NCBI GenBank assembly: GCA_934675685.1
Contig: CAKURL010000001.1
Coordinates: 1 to 64,000 of the forward strand
Length of the DNA stretch: 64,000 bases
Direction: 5' to 3'
Source: an uncultured Candidatus Melainabacteria bacterium
GTDB taxonomy: Bacteria > Cyanobacteriota > Vampirovibrionia > Gastranaerophilales > Gastranaerophilaceae
Shown: piece by piece, positions 6,736-15,875 of the stretch
Layout of the letters: each line of letters begins with the position of its first letter
Numbering within the stretch: position 1 is the stretch's first letter
Notes under the pieces: model-generated
The model's database searches: none
What the model saw: only the letters and a program-made list of their open reading frames with translations
Told to the model about the DNA's origin: nothing
Made by a program: the position numbers and the translations under genes

Positions 6736-8784
6736 ATGATTAATATTTATGTATTGACTGAAGACACAAAGCTCAAGCGCGAGTTAGATTTATATTTTGA
6801 AAAAGAACAAAATGCAATCAATCCTCTGTATTCTGAAGGTGAAATTGAAGATTTTTTGACACAAATTCATAATTTCTCCCCTGATATCGTCCTTGTGGAT
6901 ACGAAAATCGGTAATTGCGAATTTATTTCTCGCCAAATAAAGTCTAATTCCGAAAGCAAAAACACTCAAATGATTTTTCTTTTAGAAGACAATTCTTTAA
7001 GCTTTATCTCGATTGCAGATGGGCTTGTGGAGCTTCCTTTAAAAGAAAACATTTTGGATTGTTTAATTCAATCTCATTATAAAATAAAGCAATCTGTGGA
7101 TAGGCTCTATAAGAACAATAAAGAATTATCAAGAAGCCTTTATCAGTTGAATGTTTTATATAATACAAGCTCTCAATTCGCAGGCACTTTGAACACTAAA
7201 ATGCTTTATGAAATCATGCTGGAAGCCATGGAAAAAACTTTGAGCTATGATATTTCAAGCGTTTTGGTTTTAAATTCCCTAAAAGAGCCTGTGTTTAGCT
7301 TAAACACTATCCATACTCCTTCTGAAGGCTTGATAAATGCTCTTAAAATAAGGTCAATTATAAATTATAAATCAATCTTAGAGCAAAATGAAAATTTTGA
7401 TTATAATTCCTTAGAAAACATCAAAACAGACATTAAAATCAAACAAGAGCGCTCTAATCGCACCTTTTCTCTTGAAGTTTTTAATTATGATTCTTTGTTT
7501 GCGCCGATTAAAGTTGGGGACGATTTTTTTGGAGTAATTGAACTTTTCAGACAAACGCCATTTTCAACAGAAGACGTGAATTGTTTCCAAGCTATCGCGC
7601 ACCAAGTTGCCTTGCCCTTGAGAAGTGCAAAGCTTTATGAAGAAATTTCTATCACAAATAAAAAGCTTGAAAAATTAGAAAAATTAAAATCAGAATTTGT
7701 TTCAATCGTGTCTCATGAATTAAGAACACCGTTGACTCCTATAAACAATTCTTTAGAAATTGTTTTATCGGGCCAAGCAGGGGAAATTTCTCCCGACACA
7801 AGAAACTTCATCTCGATGGCAAAAAGAAACATTCAAAGGCTTTCTGGGATAATTGAAGATTTGCTTGATTTATCTAGAATTCAAACAGGAAGGCTCGATT
7901 TTAAATATAAAAAAGTCGATATTACCCCTTCTTTAGAGCTCTTATTTAAGACTTTTTCTCAAGTTGCTCTTGAAAAAGACATTAAAATGAATTTAGACAT
8001 TAAAGAAAATCTTCCTGAAATTTATGCAGATTTAAGAAGAATAGAACAGATTTTTTCTAATTTAGTCTCAAATTCTCTGAAATTTACCTCTGCAGGGGGC
8101 TATATAGACGTAGAAGCTAAAGTTGTTGAGTCTTCAAAAATTAAGCAAGAAAGCTTAATTTGCCCAAGCTCTGTTTTAGATGGGAAATATCTTAAAATCT
8201 CTGTTTCTGATAGCGGAATAGGCATGAAAGAAGAAGATATTCCAAAAATATTTGATAAATTTTCTCAAATTGAAAGCTCTTTAAATAGAAACAAAGGCGG
8301 AGTAGGCCTTGGTCTCACTATCACAAAACAATTGATAGATAGCCACTTGGGCGCTATTAGTGTTATTTCTCAAGAGAAAAAAGGCTCTAGTTTCTTCGTG
8401 TATTTGCCTGTTTTAGATGAGAAAAAGAACATGGTTATGGATTTATCTCAAATTTTAGCTACAAGCAATGATGTCGGGGTGATAAAGATTGCTTGTGAAT
8501 TCGCTAAAGAAATCTCTGAAAAATTAAAAGAATTAAAATTGCTTCAAGAAAGCAAATCTTTAAGAGAATATTCTTTTGAAGATGAATATGTTGCTTTTAT
8601 TAAGAATATTTCAAACAGTTCTTTTTGTGCATTGTATCGCACAATATTTGATTATGTAAAGGAAAATTACAGCCGCGAATATTGTGATATAATGTTGAAA
8701 AGCGCTCATACGAGCGACTTTAAAAAAGGGGACGAGTTGAATAAGATTGTAGAAATTTTAAAAACAAACACCAAAAAGGATTAA
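6736..8784 (+). CDS. Sensor histidine kinase with receiver-like and GAF domains
   Basis: A 682-residue soluble kinase. Residues 1-115 resemble a receiver domain (IVLVDTKIG, candidate phospho-Asp55), although the usual acidic pocket at the N-terminus is weak. Residues about 140-300 look like a GAF sensor domain. HisKA contains FVSIVSHELRTPL with phospho-acceptor His327, and HATPase_c has the N-box (SNLVSNSLKF, about 441-450), DSGIGM near 493 and GGVGLGLTI near 520. About 135 helical residues of no family I know follow the kinase core. There is no transmembrane segment, so the signal is cytoplasmic. It is followed after 1 bp by a single-domain response regulator and then a PilB-like protein, which look co-transcribed. 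Confidence 0.85.
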   Translation: MINIYVLTEDTKLKRELDLYFEKEQNAINPLYSEGEIEDFLTQIHNFSPDIVLVDTKIGNCEFISRQIKSNSESKNTQMIFLLEDNSLSFISIADGLVELPLKENILDCLIQSHYKIKQSVDRLYKNNKELSRSLYQLNVLYNTSSQFAGTLNTKMLYEIMLEAMEKTLSYDISSVLVLNSLKEPVFSLNTIHTPSEGLINALKIRSIINYKSILEQNENFDYNSLENIKTDIKIKQERSNRTFSLEVFNYDSLFAPIKVGDDFFGVIELFRQTPFSTEDVNCFQAIAHQVALPLRSAKLYEEISITNKKLEKLEKLKSEFVSIVSHELRTPLTPINNSLEIVLSGQAGEISPDTRNFISMAKRNIQRLSGIIEDLLDLSRIQTGRLDFKYKKVDITPSLELLFKTFSQVALEKDIKMNLDIKENLPEIYADLRRIEQIFSNLVSNSLKFTSAGGYIDVEAKVVESSKIKQESLICPSSVLDGKYLKISVSDSGIGMKEEDIPKIFDKFSQIESSLNRNKGGVGLGLTITKQLIDSHLGAISVISQEKKGSSFFVYLPVLDEKKNMVMDLSQILATSNDVGVIKIACEFAKEISEKLKELKLLQESKSLREYSFEDEYVAFIKNISNSSFCALYRTIFDYVKENYSREYCDIMLKSAHTSDFKKGDELNKIVEILKTNTKKD

Positions 8785-8785
8785 T

Positions 8786-9148
8786 ATGAAAAAGATTTTA
8801 ATTGTTGATGACGAAAAAGATATTGTGGAAACTCTGGCTTTCATGCTTAAAACAAAAGGTTTTGAGTGCATTTGCGCTTATGACGGGGAAGAAGGGCTGA
8901 ATTTAGCAAAAAATTCAAACCCTGACCTTGTGATATTAGATGTCATGATGCCTAAAATAAATGGATATAAGATTTGTCGCCTTTTGAAATTTGACAATAA
9001 ATATAAAAATATTCCAATAATTATGGTCACAGCAAGAAGCCAAGATGAAGATAAAATCATCGGAGAAGAAACGGGCGCCGACGAATATATCACAAAGCCT
9101 TTTGAATTTTCAGAAGTATTGGAAAAGATAAATAAACACTTAGCTTAG
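8786..9148 (+). CDS. Single-domain response regulator (CheY-like)
   Basis: A 120-residue receiver domain without an output domain. It has the acidic pair DDE at 8-10, phospho-acceptor Asp52 in DLVILDVMMPK, the conserved Thr in MVTAR and the Lys in YITKPFEF near 104. It starts 1 bp after the kinase gene, so it is almost certainly the kinase's partner. With no DNA-binding domain, it probably acts through protein contacts; the neighbouring PilB-like protein is an attractive but unproven target. Confidence 0.9.
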   Translation: MKKILIVDDEKDIVETLAFMLKTKGFECICAYDGEEGLNLAKNSNPDLVILDVMMPKINGYKICRLLKFDNKYKNIPIIMVTARSQDEDKIIGEETGADEYITKPFEFSEVLEKINKHLA

Positions 9149-9157
9149 GTTTTTAAA

Positions 9158-10564
9158 ATGGATTTAATAAATGAAAATAGCGCTCTTGACAATAAGACGC
9201 TCGACAAATTGAAATATGACTTAGTTAGAGACGGGCTTGTGACGTATGATGACATCGAACATGCGACAGAGCTTGCGCTCGCGCAAAATACTAATATCGG
9301 GCAAATTTTGATAAACACTCAAATGCTTGAAGAAAAGACTTTGATGAAGTTTTTGGAAGAAAAGCTTCACACTCCTTTTGTTGATTTGGAAAATTATTCA
9401 ATAGACAAAAAATGCCTTAAATTTATCAATTTCAAAGATGCAATAAGGTTTAAAATTTTGCCGTTATTCATAATTGAAGACACTTTAACAATTGCTATGG
9501 CGGACCCTATGGACTTGTTTTCGATTGATAAAATCATGAAAATCACTCAAAAAAACATAGACCCCGTGATTGCTTCTGAAAAAAGCATTTTGAAAAAAAT
9601 TAATGAATATTATGAAGTGAAATCAAAAACAGAAGAAATAAATATCAACAATGCCGTTGTAAATTATTCTTGGACAGATGAGCTCCACAAAGATGACTTA
9701 TCTCAAGAGCACATTCAGGCTTTATTTAAAGCGATTTTAAAACAAGCAATCAGCCAAAATATCCACGAATTGTTTTTTGAAAACACTTCAGATGGGCTTT
9801 GCGTGAATTTCAAAAAAGGCAATGAAATAATCAACACCGGAGTAATCCCGAGCCTTTTGATTAATCCTTTTGTGCAAAGCTTAAAATCCATTTGCAACCT
9901 CGATCCTAATGTTTATGAAATCCCGCAATTAGGAAAACTCGTGTTTAACGTGGACGATAAAGAGCTCACAGCGAGCATTAGCGCTTTTCCTACGATAAAC
10001 GGAGAAAGAATTTTAATCAAAATTTATCACCCGCCTATCGCTATTGATAAATTAAATATTTCAAAAGAAAACATAGATATCATAAAAAATGCGCTCCTAA
10101 GCCCAGGAGTTGTGCTTATTTGCGGAGCTTCCTTGTCCGGCAAAACGCATTTGATTTATTCGATTTTATCTAATTTAATTCCTAAGTCAAAAAGCGTAAT
10201 GACGTTAGAATCTATTGCAAAATATAAATTGAAAAATGTTGCTCAATGCGAATTGAATGAAAACATCGGCTTTAATCTTGATAAAGCAATGAGATTTATA
10301 GAATTTCAAATGCCGGATATAATCTATTTTGAAGGAATTACAACAAAAGAAGGCTTGGACTTTTTCACATCTTTAACTTTAAAAGGAAAGTCTTTGATTA
10401 CTGAATTTTTGGCTGAAAACATAGATGACCTTAGAAGAAAGTTTGAATTCAGCGAATTTACTATGTTTAAGTCTGTGATAAGCTGTCTTGTTTTTATCCA
10501 CAATAAAAATAGCATTGAAGTCTTTGATAAGCAAAATTTAGATAAATATTTATTTGGCAATTAA
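9158..10564 (+). CDS. PilB/GspE-like protein with decayed ATPase boxes
   Basis: A 468-residue homologue of type II secretion / type IV pilus assembly ATPases. Residues about 10-150 match the MshEN (GspE N-terminal) domain; the rest is the RecA-like domain. Walker A is intact (GASLSGKT, 323-330). The Asp-box reads TLESIAK instead of TLEDPVE. The Walker B region PDIIYFEGI has its Glu displaced from the VGEIRD pattern, and the His box histidines (TLHTN) are replaced by ITEFLAEN. The tetra-cysteine zinc motif and part of the C-terminus are absent. It may bind nucleotide without productive hydrolysis and serve as a regulator. No other pilus genes are nearby. It lies 9 bp after the response regulator, in the same operon. 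Confidence 0.75.
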   Translation: MDLINENSALDNKTLDKLKYDLVRDGLVTYDDIEHATELALAQNTNIGQILINTQMLEEKTLMKFLEEKLHTPFVDLENYSIDKKCLKFINFKDAIRFKILPLFIIEDTLTIAMADPMDLFSIDKIMKITQKNIDPVIASEKSILKKINEYYEVKSKTEEININNAVVNYSWTDELHKDDLSQEHIQALFKAILKQAISQNIHELFFENTSDGLCVNFKKGNEIINTGVIPSLLINPFVQSLKSICNLDPNVYEIPQLGKLVFNVDDKELTASISAFPTINGERILIKIYHPPIAIDKLNISKENIDIIKNALLSPGVVLICGASLSGKTHLIYSILSNLIPKSKSVMTLESIAKYKLKNVAQCELNENIGFNLDKAMRFIEFQMPDIIYFEGITTKEGLDFFTSLTLKGKSLITEFLAENIDDLRRKFEFSEFTMFKSVISCLVFIHNKNSIEVFDKQNLDKYLFGN

Positions 10565-10583
10565 TTTTTTCCTTAAAATTTTT

Positions 10584-10611
10584 TTGTAGTATTATAAAGA
10601 GGTATTATAAT
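10584..10611 (+). promoter_or_regulatory. Promoter of gltX
   Basis: -35 TTGTAG (10584-10589), 16-bp spacer, -10 TATAAT (10606-10611). The expected start near 10618 gives a leader of about 20 nt containing a Shine-Dalgarno sequence. Confidence 0.65.
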
Positions 10612-10638
10612 CCGTTAAAGAAATTAGTGAGGATAAAA

Positions 10639-12096
10639 ATGAGTGAACTTTTGAACCCTGGGTTTGACGAAGTGAGAGTCCGCATTGCGCCTTCGCCATC
10701 TGGTAATTTGCACATAGGGACTGCTAGAACTGCATTATTTAACTATCTTTTTGCAAAAAAAGTTGGTGGAAAATATGTTTTAAGAATTGAAGACACAGAC
10801 CTTGACAGATCTTCTGAAGCATTTAAACAAAACATTTTTGATAGTTTAAAAGCTTTAGGCTTGAATTGGGACGAAGGTCCGGACGTAGGCGGCCCTTATG
10901 GACCATATAAACAATCAGAAAGATTTGATATATATCCTAAATTTGCCCAAAAATTAATCGATATGGGATATGCTTATGAATGTTTTTGCTCAAACGAAGA
11001 TTTAGATAAAGAACACGAAATCGCAGAGCAAAAGAAAATTCCTTATAAATATTCAAGAAAATGCTTAAATTTAACTCAAGAAGAAAAAGACGCTTTGAAA
11101 GCAAAAGGGATTGTGCCTTCTATCCGTTTTAAAGTGCCATATAAAGAACTTGTTTTTAATGACATGGTTAAAGGCGAATTGAAATTTGACACTTCTTTGA
11201 TTGGCGACTTTGCTATCATGAAATCAAATGGCACTCCTACATACAACTTTGCAGTTGTAGTGGACGACATGTTAATGAAAATTTCACATGTAATCAGAGG
11301 AGAGGACCACATTTCAAACACTCCAAAGCAAATTTTGATTTATGAAGCTTTGGGTGCTCCAATTCCTCAATTTGGCCATTTGGGCATGATTTTAGCTCCG
11401 GATAGAAGCAAATTGTCAAAAAGACACGGCGCTACTGCGGTTTCTGACTTCATCAAAGAAGGATATTTAACAGAAGCATTGTTGAATTTTGTTGCTCTTT
11501 TGGGCTGGGCTCCATCTGACAGCCAAGAAATCAAAAATGTTGATGAAATCGCTGCCGATTTTAGAATTCACGAAGTCTCTTCTTCAAATTCAATCTTTGA
11601 ATATGAAAAATTGAACTGGATGAATGGCCAATATATCAAACACATGGATATTTCTAAGTTAACAGATTTAGCGCTTCCATTTTTGAGTATGTATGACACT
11701 TCTAAATACGATAGAAAACAATTAGAACACATAATTGAAGTTACAAGAGAACCAATCACTTTGCTCAAAGATCTTGTACACGATACTCAATATTTCTTTG
11801 AAGAGCCAAATTATGACGAAGTTAAAGAAATATTAGAAGGCGAAGTGGCAAAAAAAGTCTTGCCTGAGTTTAAAAAACAAGTTTTGGAATATGATTTTAA
11901 TAATGTTGAAGATATCCATGATAAACTTGGTGAACTTAGAACATACTTTAAAGAAAACTTCTCTTTTAAACCAAAAGAAACAATGTGGGCTATAAGAAGC
12001 GCTTTGACAGGAAGAACAAGAGGTGCCGATATGGTTGCTACTATTCAAATTTTAGGAAAAGATGAAATCTTAAAAAGATTAGAAAAATTCCTATAA
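10639..12096 (+). CDS. gltX: Glutamyl-tRNA synthetase
   Basis: A class I aminoacyl-tRNA synthetase charging tRNA-Glu. The HIGH motif appears as PSPSGNLHIGTARTALF near residues 18-34, and the KMSKS loop as DRSKLSKRHG near 253-262. The length of 485 is normal. An in-frame GTG lies at 10627, but the GAGG in that stretch is the Shine-Dalgarno for the ATG at 10639, so I place the start there. In bacteria lacking GlnRS this enzyme may also misacylate tRNA-Gln; that cannot be judged here. The gene is monocistronic, with its own promoter and terminator. Confidence 0.95.
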   Translation: MSELLNPGFDEVRVRIAPSPSGNLHIGTARTALFNYLFAKKVGGKYVLRIEDTDLDRSSEAFKQNIFDSLKALGLNWDEGPDVGGPYGPYKQSERFDIYPKFAQKLIDMGYAYECFCSNEDLDKEHEIAEQKKIPYKYSRKCLNLTQEEKDALKAKGIVPSIRFKVPYKELVFNDMVKGELKFDTSLIGDFAIMKSNGTPTYNFAVVVDDMLMKISHVIRGEDHISNTPKQILIYEALGAPIPQFGHLGMILAPDRSKLSKRHGATAVSDFIKEGYLTEALLNFVALLGWAPSDSQEIKNVDEIAADFRIHEVSSSNSIFEYEKLNWMNGQYIKHMDISKLTDLALPFLSMYDTSKYDRKQLEHIIEVTREPITLLKDLVHDTQYFFEEPNYDEVKEILEGEVAKKVLPEFKKQVLEYDFNNVEDIHDKLGELRTYFKENFSFKPKETMWAIRSALTGRTRGADMVATIQILGKDEILKRLEKFL

Positions 12097-12114
12097 TTTT
12101 AAAATAAATAAATT

Positions 12115-12148
12115 AAAAGCCCTTTTCGATTTTGAAAGGGGCTTTTTA
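12115..12148. terminator. Bidirectional terminator between gltX and the CHAP gene
   Basis: AAAAGCCCTTTTC (12115-12127) pairs with GAAAGGGGCTTTT (12134-12146), a 13-bp stem with one G-U pair, flanked by A and T runs. It serves the convergent genes on both sides. Confidence 0.85.
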
Positions 12149-12172
12149 ATATGCGAATTGAGATATTTAATT

Positions 12173-14395
12173 TTAGCCTGTTGGAATATAGACGTGGAGG
12201 CTTGAACCTCTGTCTTTAAAACCTGTCCAGATTTTGTTTGTGCCGTCGCTGATTTCATTTCCTTTGCCATCTAAGATTCCGACGTGCCCGTATTTGTTCT
12301 TTGAGTTTTGCCCCCATACGACAACTGTTCCAGCTGGCATTGAATTCAACATTTCGCTCACTTCAGAAGATGACATTGAATTTAAGTCAAAATCCGTGAA
12401 TTCTGCAAAATCGTCTCTATTAGACATCTTGTCGACATACGTGTAGGCGTCTCCTCTCATTCTGTCTTCGCCTGTTGTTGCTGCGATAGACATTGAAACA
12501 CCTTTTGCGCAATATCCGCCATAGCCTTTGTTTGGCCATAAACTTTCTGCGCTATTTACCAAATCTAGCCCATATTCTTCGTCATATAAAGATAAAGCAT
12601 TTGCGCTATTGTCTCTTTCTGCTTGTTTTGTTGTTTTTTCGTTGATTTGTGTGTCGATTTCAGAAATATATGAATTTAATTCAGTAATTTGCGCTTCGAC
12701 TTCTTTTCTTCTTTTGTTTTTGACTGTTTCTATGTTTTCTTTAGCACTATCCGCTTGTTCTTTTAGGGCTTTTAGCTCTTTGTCTCCAGAAGCAGCAATT
12801 TTAGAAGCCAAGCTATCTTTGTTTTCTAAATCTGTTTGGTTTTGATTTAGTTCGTCATATTTTGCCTGATATTCGTTTAGCTCTTCTTGTGCAGTTGCTT
12901 TTTGTTCTTCAATAGCGCTTTCTTGTTCTTCTAGCTGTTGAAGCTGTTGTTTTGCGCTATCAAGGTTTTTTTGAGTTTCTTCTTTTTTTGCTAAATATGT
13001 TTCATAGTTTTTATCATCTTTATCAAGGTTTTGATATTTTGATAGAGCTTCTTCGTAGCCTGAGATAGAAGCGTTCACGTTTGATTTTTGGCTTGAGATA
13101 TCTTGCAAATTGGAATCAAACGAACTTATTTCTTCATTTTTGCCGTTGATTGAAGTTTGAAGATTATCCATTTCTTCCATATTAGCTAAAAGTGCTTGAG
13201 CCAATTCTGCGCTATATTGGCTTTGCTCATCTTGATAGTGTTCAATCGAAGAAAGATAATCTTGAAGGTTGCCTTTTGTTTGCTCATAGCCTTCTTGTGC
13301 TGCTTTAACTTCGCTATCTTTGCCACTATTAATAGCAGAAAGTTCTTGTTTTTTTGTTTCTAATTCACTTTGTTTTGAAGATTTTTCTTCGTTTAATTCT
13401 GATAAATTCAAGTTTTTGTTTTGGACATTTTTTTCTATAGTTTCGCCTGTCCCTGAATAATATGAACCATAAGGCTTTGAAGATGTCTTTTTTGAAGCTT
13501 GATTGTTTTTAAATGAATCAATGTTTTGTTGGATAGTTTCTTCTGGGCTTATTTTCGTCCCTTCTTCGTCATCTAACCCTTTGATTTGTGCTTGTTCTAG
13601 GGATTTTGCGTACATATAGAGTGCCGAAACAGACACAATTACGTCTGCAATAGAGATGTTTGAAGAATCTCCATCGCAAGAAGCGATTGTTTGTATGAAG
13701 TTTTTAATTTCTTCCTTAGATAGCCCGTTTTCGCCATCTAAATCAAACATTTCTTGAACAAGGCTATTTTGAAGCATTTGATTTACAACAGTGTCAATAG
13801 AGCCTTCGTTGTTTAAGTCTATGCTTGCTGTTTCTGGGCTTATGATTTTGCCGTCGTCATCAAAAAAGATGTCGTAGTTTCCATCTTGATTTTGGTTATA
13901 TGTCGCAAATTCGCCCTCTTGAGTGGGGATTGTAATTGAGCCATCTTCCGAAATAGGAAGTGCTACGTTTGAATTTTCGTCAATTGGAATTTGAGACACA
14001 TTTCCATCTTTGTCCGGAATAGATATTGCTGTTTGGCCTTCTTCTAAAGTGAGGCCTAGTTGGTCTAGGGAGAACGTTACAGAATTTTTGCCTTCATCTT
14101 TTTCTATTGTTTGAAGGTTTTCGTTTTCTTTTAATTCTTCAACTTGGACTTCGTTTAAAAGCTGGCCATTTACGATTTCCATGTTCAAAAGTGTGTCCAC
14201 GCTTGAAGCTTGGACAGCGCCATATTGCTCTTCTATGAAGTCTTTAAATTCGCCAGAATTATCGGTAATTAAAGAAAAAATGCTGTTTGCGTTTTCTGTG
14301 TCTATCGCGCATTCTTTTTCTAAATATGATTTGAATAAATCCTTCAAATTTGACGAATTTATTTTGTCAGATAATTTTATTCCTTCTATTCCCAT
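12173..14395 (-). CDS. Large coiled-coil protein with C-terminal CHAP-type hydrolase domain
   Basis: A 740-residue protein. Residues 1-110 are helical and of unknown type; 110-190 are Asp/Gly-rich beta segments. A degenerate EF-hand loop DLDGENGLSKEE is at 218-229, and a Gln/Glu/Ser-rich coiled coil spans about 325-600. The last 135 residues look like a CHAP/NlpC-type amidase: catalytic Cys629 in YGGYCAKGVS, the VVVWGQ strand and His704 in YGHVGIL. CHAP domains cleave peptidoglycan amide bonds. No Sec signal peptide is present, so export, if it occurs, uses another route. An AAGGAAAG Shine-Dalgarno supports the start. Division or cell-separation roles as in PcsB-type proteins (coiled coil plus CHAP) are a reasonable inference. 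Confidence 0.75.
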   Translation of the reverse strand: MGIEGIKLSDKINSSNLKDLFKSYLEKECAIDTENANSIFSLITDNSGEFKDFIEEQYGAVQASSVDTLLNMEIVNGQLLNEVQVEELKENENLQTIEKDEGKNSVTFSLDQLGLTLEEGQTAISIPDKDGNVSQIPIDENSNVALPISEDGSITIPTQEGEFATYNQNQDGNYDIFFDDDGKIISPETASIDLNNEGSIDTVVNQMLQNSLVQEMFDLDGENGLSKEEIKNFIQTIASCDGDSSNISIADVIVSVSALYMYAKSLEQAQIKGLDDEEGTKISPEETIQQNIDSFKNNQASKKTSSKPYGSYYSGTGETIEKNVQNKNLNLSELNEEKSSKQSELETKKQELSAINSGKDSEVKAAQEGYEQTKGNLQDYLSSIEHYQDEQSQYSAELAQALLANMEEMDNLQTSINGKNEEISSFDSNLQDISSQKSNVNASISGYEEALSKYQNLDKDDKNYETYLAKKEETQKNLDSAKQQLQQLEEQESAIEEQKATAQEELNEYQAKYDELNQNQTDLENKDSLASKIAASGDKELKALKEQADSAKENIETVKNKRRKEVEAQITELNSYISEIDTQINEKTTKQAERDNSANALSLYDEEYGLDLVNSAESLWPNKGYGGYCAKGVSMSIAATTGEDRMRGDAYTYVDKMSNRDDFAEFTDFDLNSMSSSEVSEMLNSMPAGTVVVWGQNSKNKYGHVGILDGKGNEISDGTNKIWTGFKDRGSSLHVYIPTG

Positions 14396-14498
14396 ATTTA
14401 TTTGCCACTTTCCTTTATTTCCACATGTTTAATAACGGCATAATAAACTGAAAAGTTAAGGAAAAATCGCAAAATATTAAGAATTGTAAAAAGGAATT

Positions 14499-15707
14499 TT
14501 AAACCGTGATTTTGTGGAAAATCTTTTTACCTTTTTTGATTTTTAGTCCGTCTTTAAGGTCGTCTTTTTTGAATTTGAAATTCAAGTCTGTGATTTTTTC
14601 TTCTTCCACAGCAACTCCGCCTTGAGATATTAATCTTTTTGCTTCGCCTTTTGAAGCGCAAAGCTTTGTTTCGATTAAAACATCGATTAGAGAAATTTCG
14701 TCTTCAAAAGAAAGCTTGGTTGTAGGCATAGAACTATCGTCTCCGCCTTTTTCAAACAAAGCTTTTGCGGCTTCTTGCGCGGTTTTTGCTTCTTCTTGCC
14801 CGTGCACTAGGGAGGTAAGTTCAAAAGCCAAGATTTCTTTTGCTTTATTCAATTCGCTACCTTGCCATGATTCCATTTTTTCAATTTCTTCTAATGGCAA
14901 GAAAGTGAGCATTCTAATGCATTTTAAGACATCTGCGTCTTCTACGTTTCTCCAATATTGATAAAAATCATAAACGGAAGTTTTGTTTTTGTCTAGCCAA
15001 ACTGCGCCAGAAGCGGTTTTTCCCATCTTTTTACCTTGAGAATTTAAAAGAAGGGTGATTGTCATAGAATTTGCGTCTTTGCCTGTTTTTTTTCTGATTA
15101 AATCTGACCCAGCCAACATATTAGACCATTGGTCGTCCCCTCCGAATTGCAAATTGCAGTCGTAGTGGGTGTTTAAGTAGTAAAAGTCATAAGCTTGCAT
15201 AATCATATAATTAAATTCTAAAAAGCTCAAGCCTTTTTCCATTCTTTGTTTGTAACATTCTGCTCTTAGCATGTTGTTTACAGAAAAACAAGCGCCCACT
15301 TCTCTTAAAAGTTCAACATAATTTAATTTCAAAAGCCAATCCGCGTTATTTAGCATTATAGCTTTGTCTTCGCCAAATTCGATAAATCTTTCCATTTGCT
15401 TTTTAAAGCATGCGCAGTTGTGGTCGATTGTCTCTTTTGTCATCATAGAGCGCATATCGGACCTTCCAGAAGGGTCTCCGATGTGGCCTGTGCCGCCCCC
15501 TATTAAAACAATTGGTTTGTTGCCTGCCATTTGAAGCCTTTTCATTAAGCACAAAGCCATAAAATGTCCGACATGCAAAGAATCTGCGGTTGGGTCAAAG
15601 CCTATATAAAACCTTGCTCCGCCTGAATTGATGAGGTTTTTTACTTCTTCTTCGTTTGTTAATTGTGCGATTAATTTTCTTTGTTTTAATTCTTCAAAAA
15701 TTTGCAT
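14499..15707 (-). CDS. tyrS: Tyrosyl-tRNA synthetase
   Basis: A class I synthetase charging tRNA-Tyr. It has the HIGH-like motif in DSLHVGHFMALCLMKRL, the GGGTGHIGDPSGR loop typical of TyrS, the KMSKS-equivalent GKKMGKTASG near residue 230, and a C-terminal S4 RNA-binding domain (about 340-402, with SKGEAKRLISQGGV). The 402-residue length fits the bacterial type with the KMGKT signature (TyrZ-like). The ATG has a CAGGAA Shine-Dalgarno sequence. It appears monocistronic. Confidence 0.95.
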   Translation of the reverse strand: MQIFEELKQRKLIAQLTNEEEVKNLINSGGARFYIGFDPTADSLHVGHFMALCLMKRLQMAGNKPIVLIGGGTGHIGDPSGRSDMRSMMTKETIDHNCACFKKQMERFIEFGEDKAIMLNNADWLLKLNYVELLREVGACFSVNNMLRAECYKQRMEKGLSFLEFNYMIMQAYDFYYLNTHYDCNLQFGGDDQWSNMLAGSDLIRKKTGKDANSMTITLLLNSQGKKMGKTASGAVWLDKNKTSVYDFYQYWRNVEDADVLKCIRMLTFLPLEEIEKMESWQGSELNKAKEILAFELTSLVHGQEEAKTAQEAAKALFEKGGDDSSMPTTKLSFEDEISLIDVLIETKLCASKGEAKRLISQGGVAVEEEKITDLNFKFKKDDLKDGLKIKKGKKIFHKITV

Positions 15708-15822
15708 GTCTTATTTCCTGTTTAATTCTATTTTTTTAAAGTATCTGCTTTAAGTATCTATTTTTTAACTATGATCTTATTTTACATTAAAAATAAAAAC
15801 TTTCAAAACCGAAACTAAAACT

Positions 15823-15852
15823 AAAAAAGACCCTTTTAAGAAGGGTCTTTTG
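15823..15852 (-). terminator. Terminator of rplI
   Basis: AAAAGACCCTT (15825-15835) pairs perfectly with AAGGGTCTTTT (15841-15851). On the minus strand the stem is followed by a T run, 24 bp after the rplI stop codon. Confidence 0.85.
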
Positions 15853-15875
15853 AAATATTTAAATTATTTTAAAGC

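Noticed and set aside
10627..10638. GTG at 10627 as the gltX start
   Set aside because: The GTGAGG there serves as the Shine-Dalgarno for the ATG at 10639, and the extra four residues are not part of the GltX fold.
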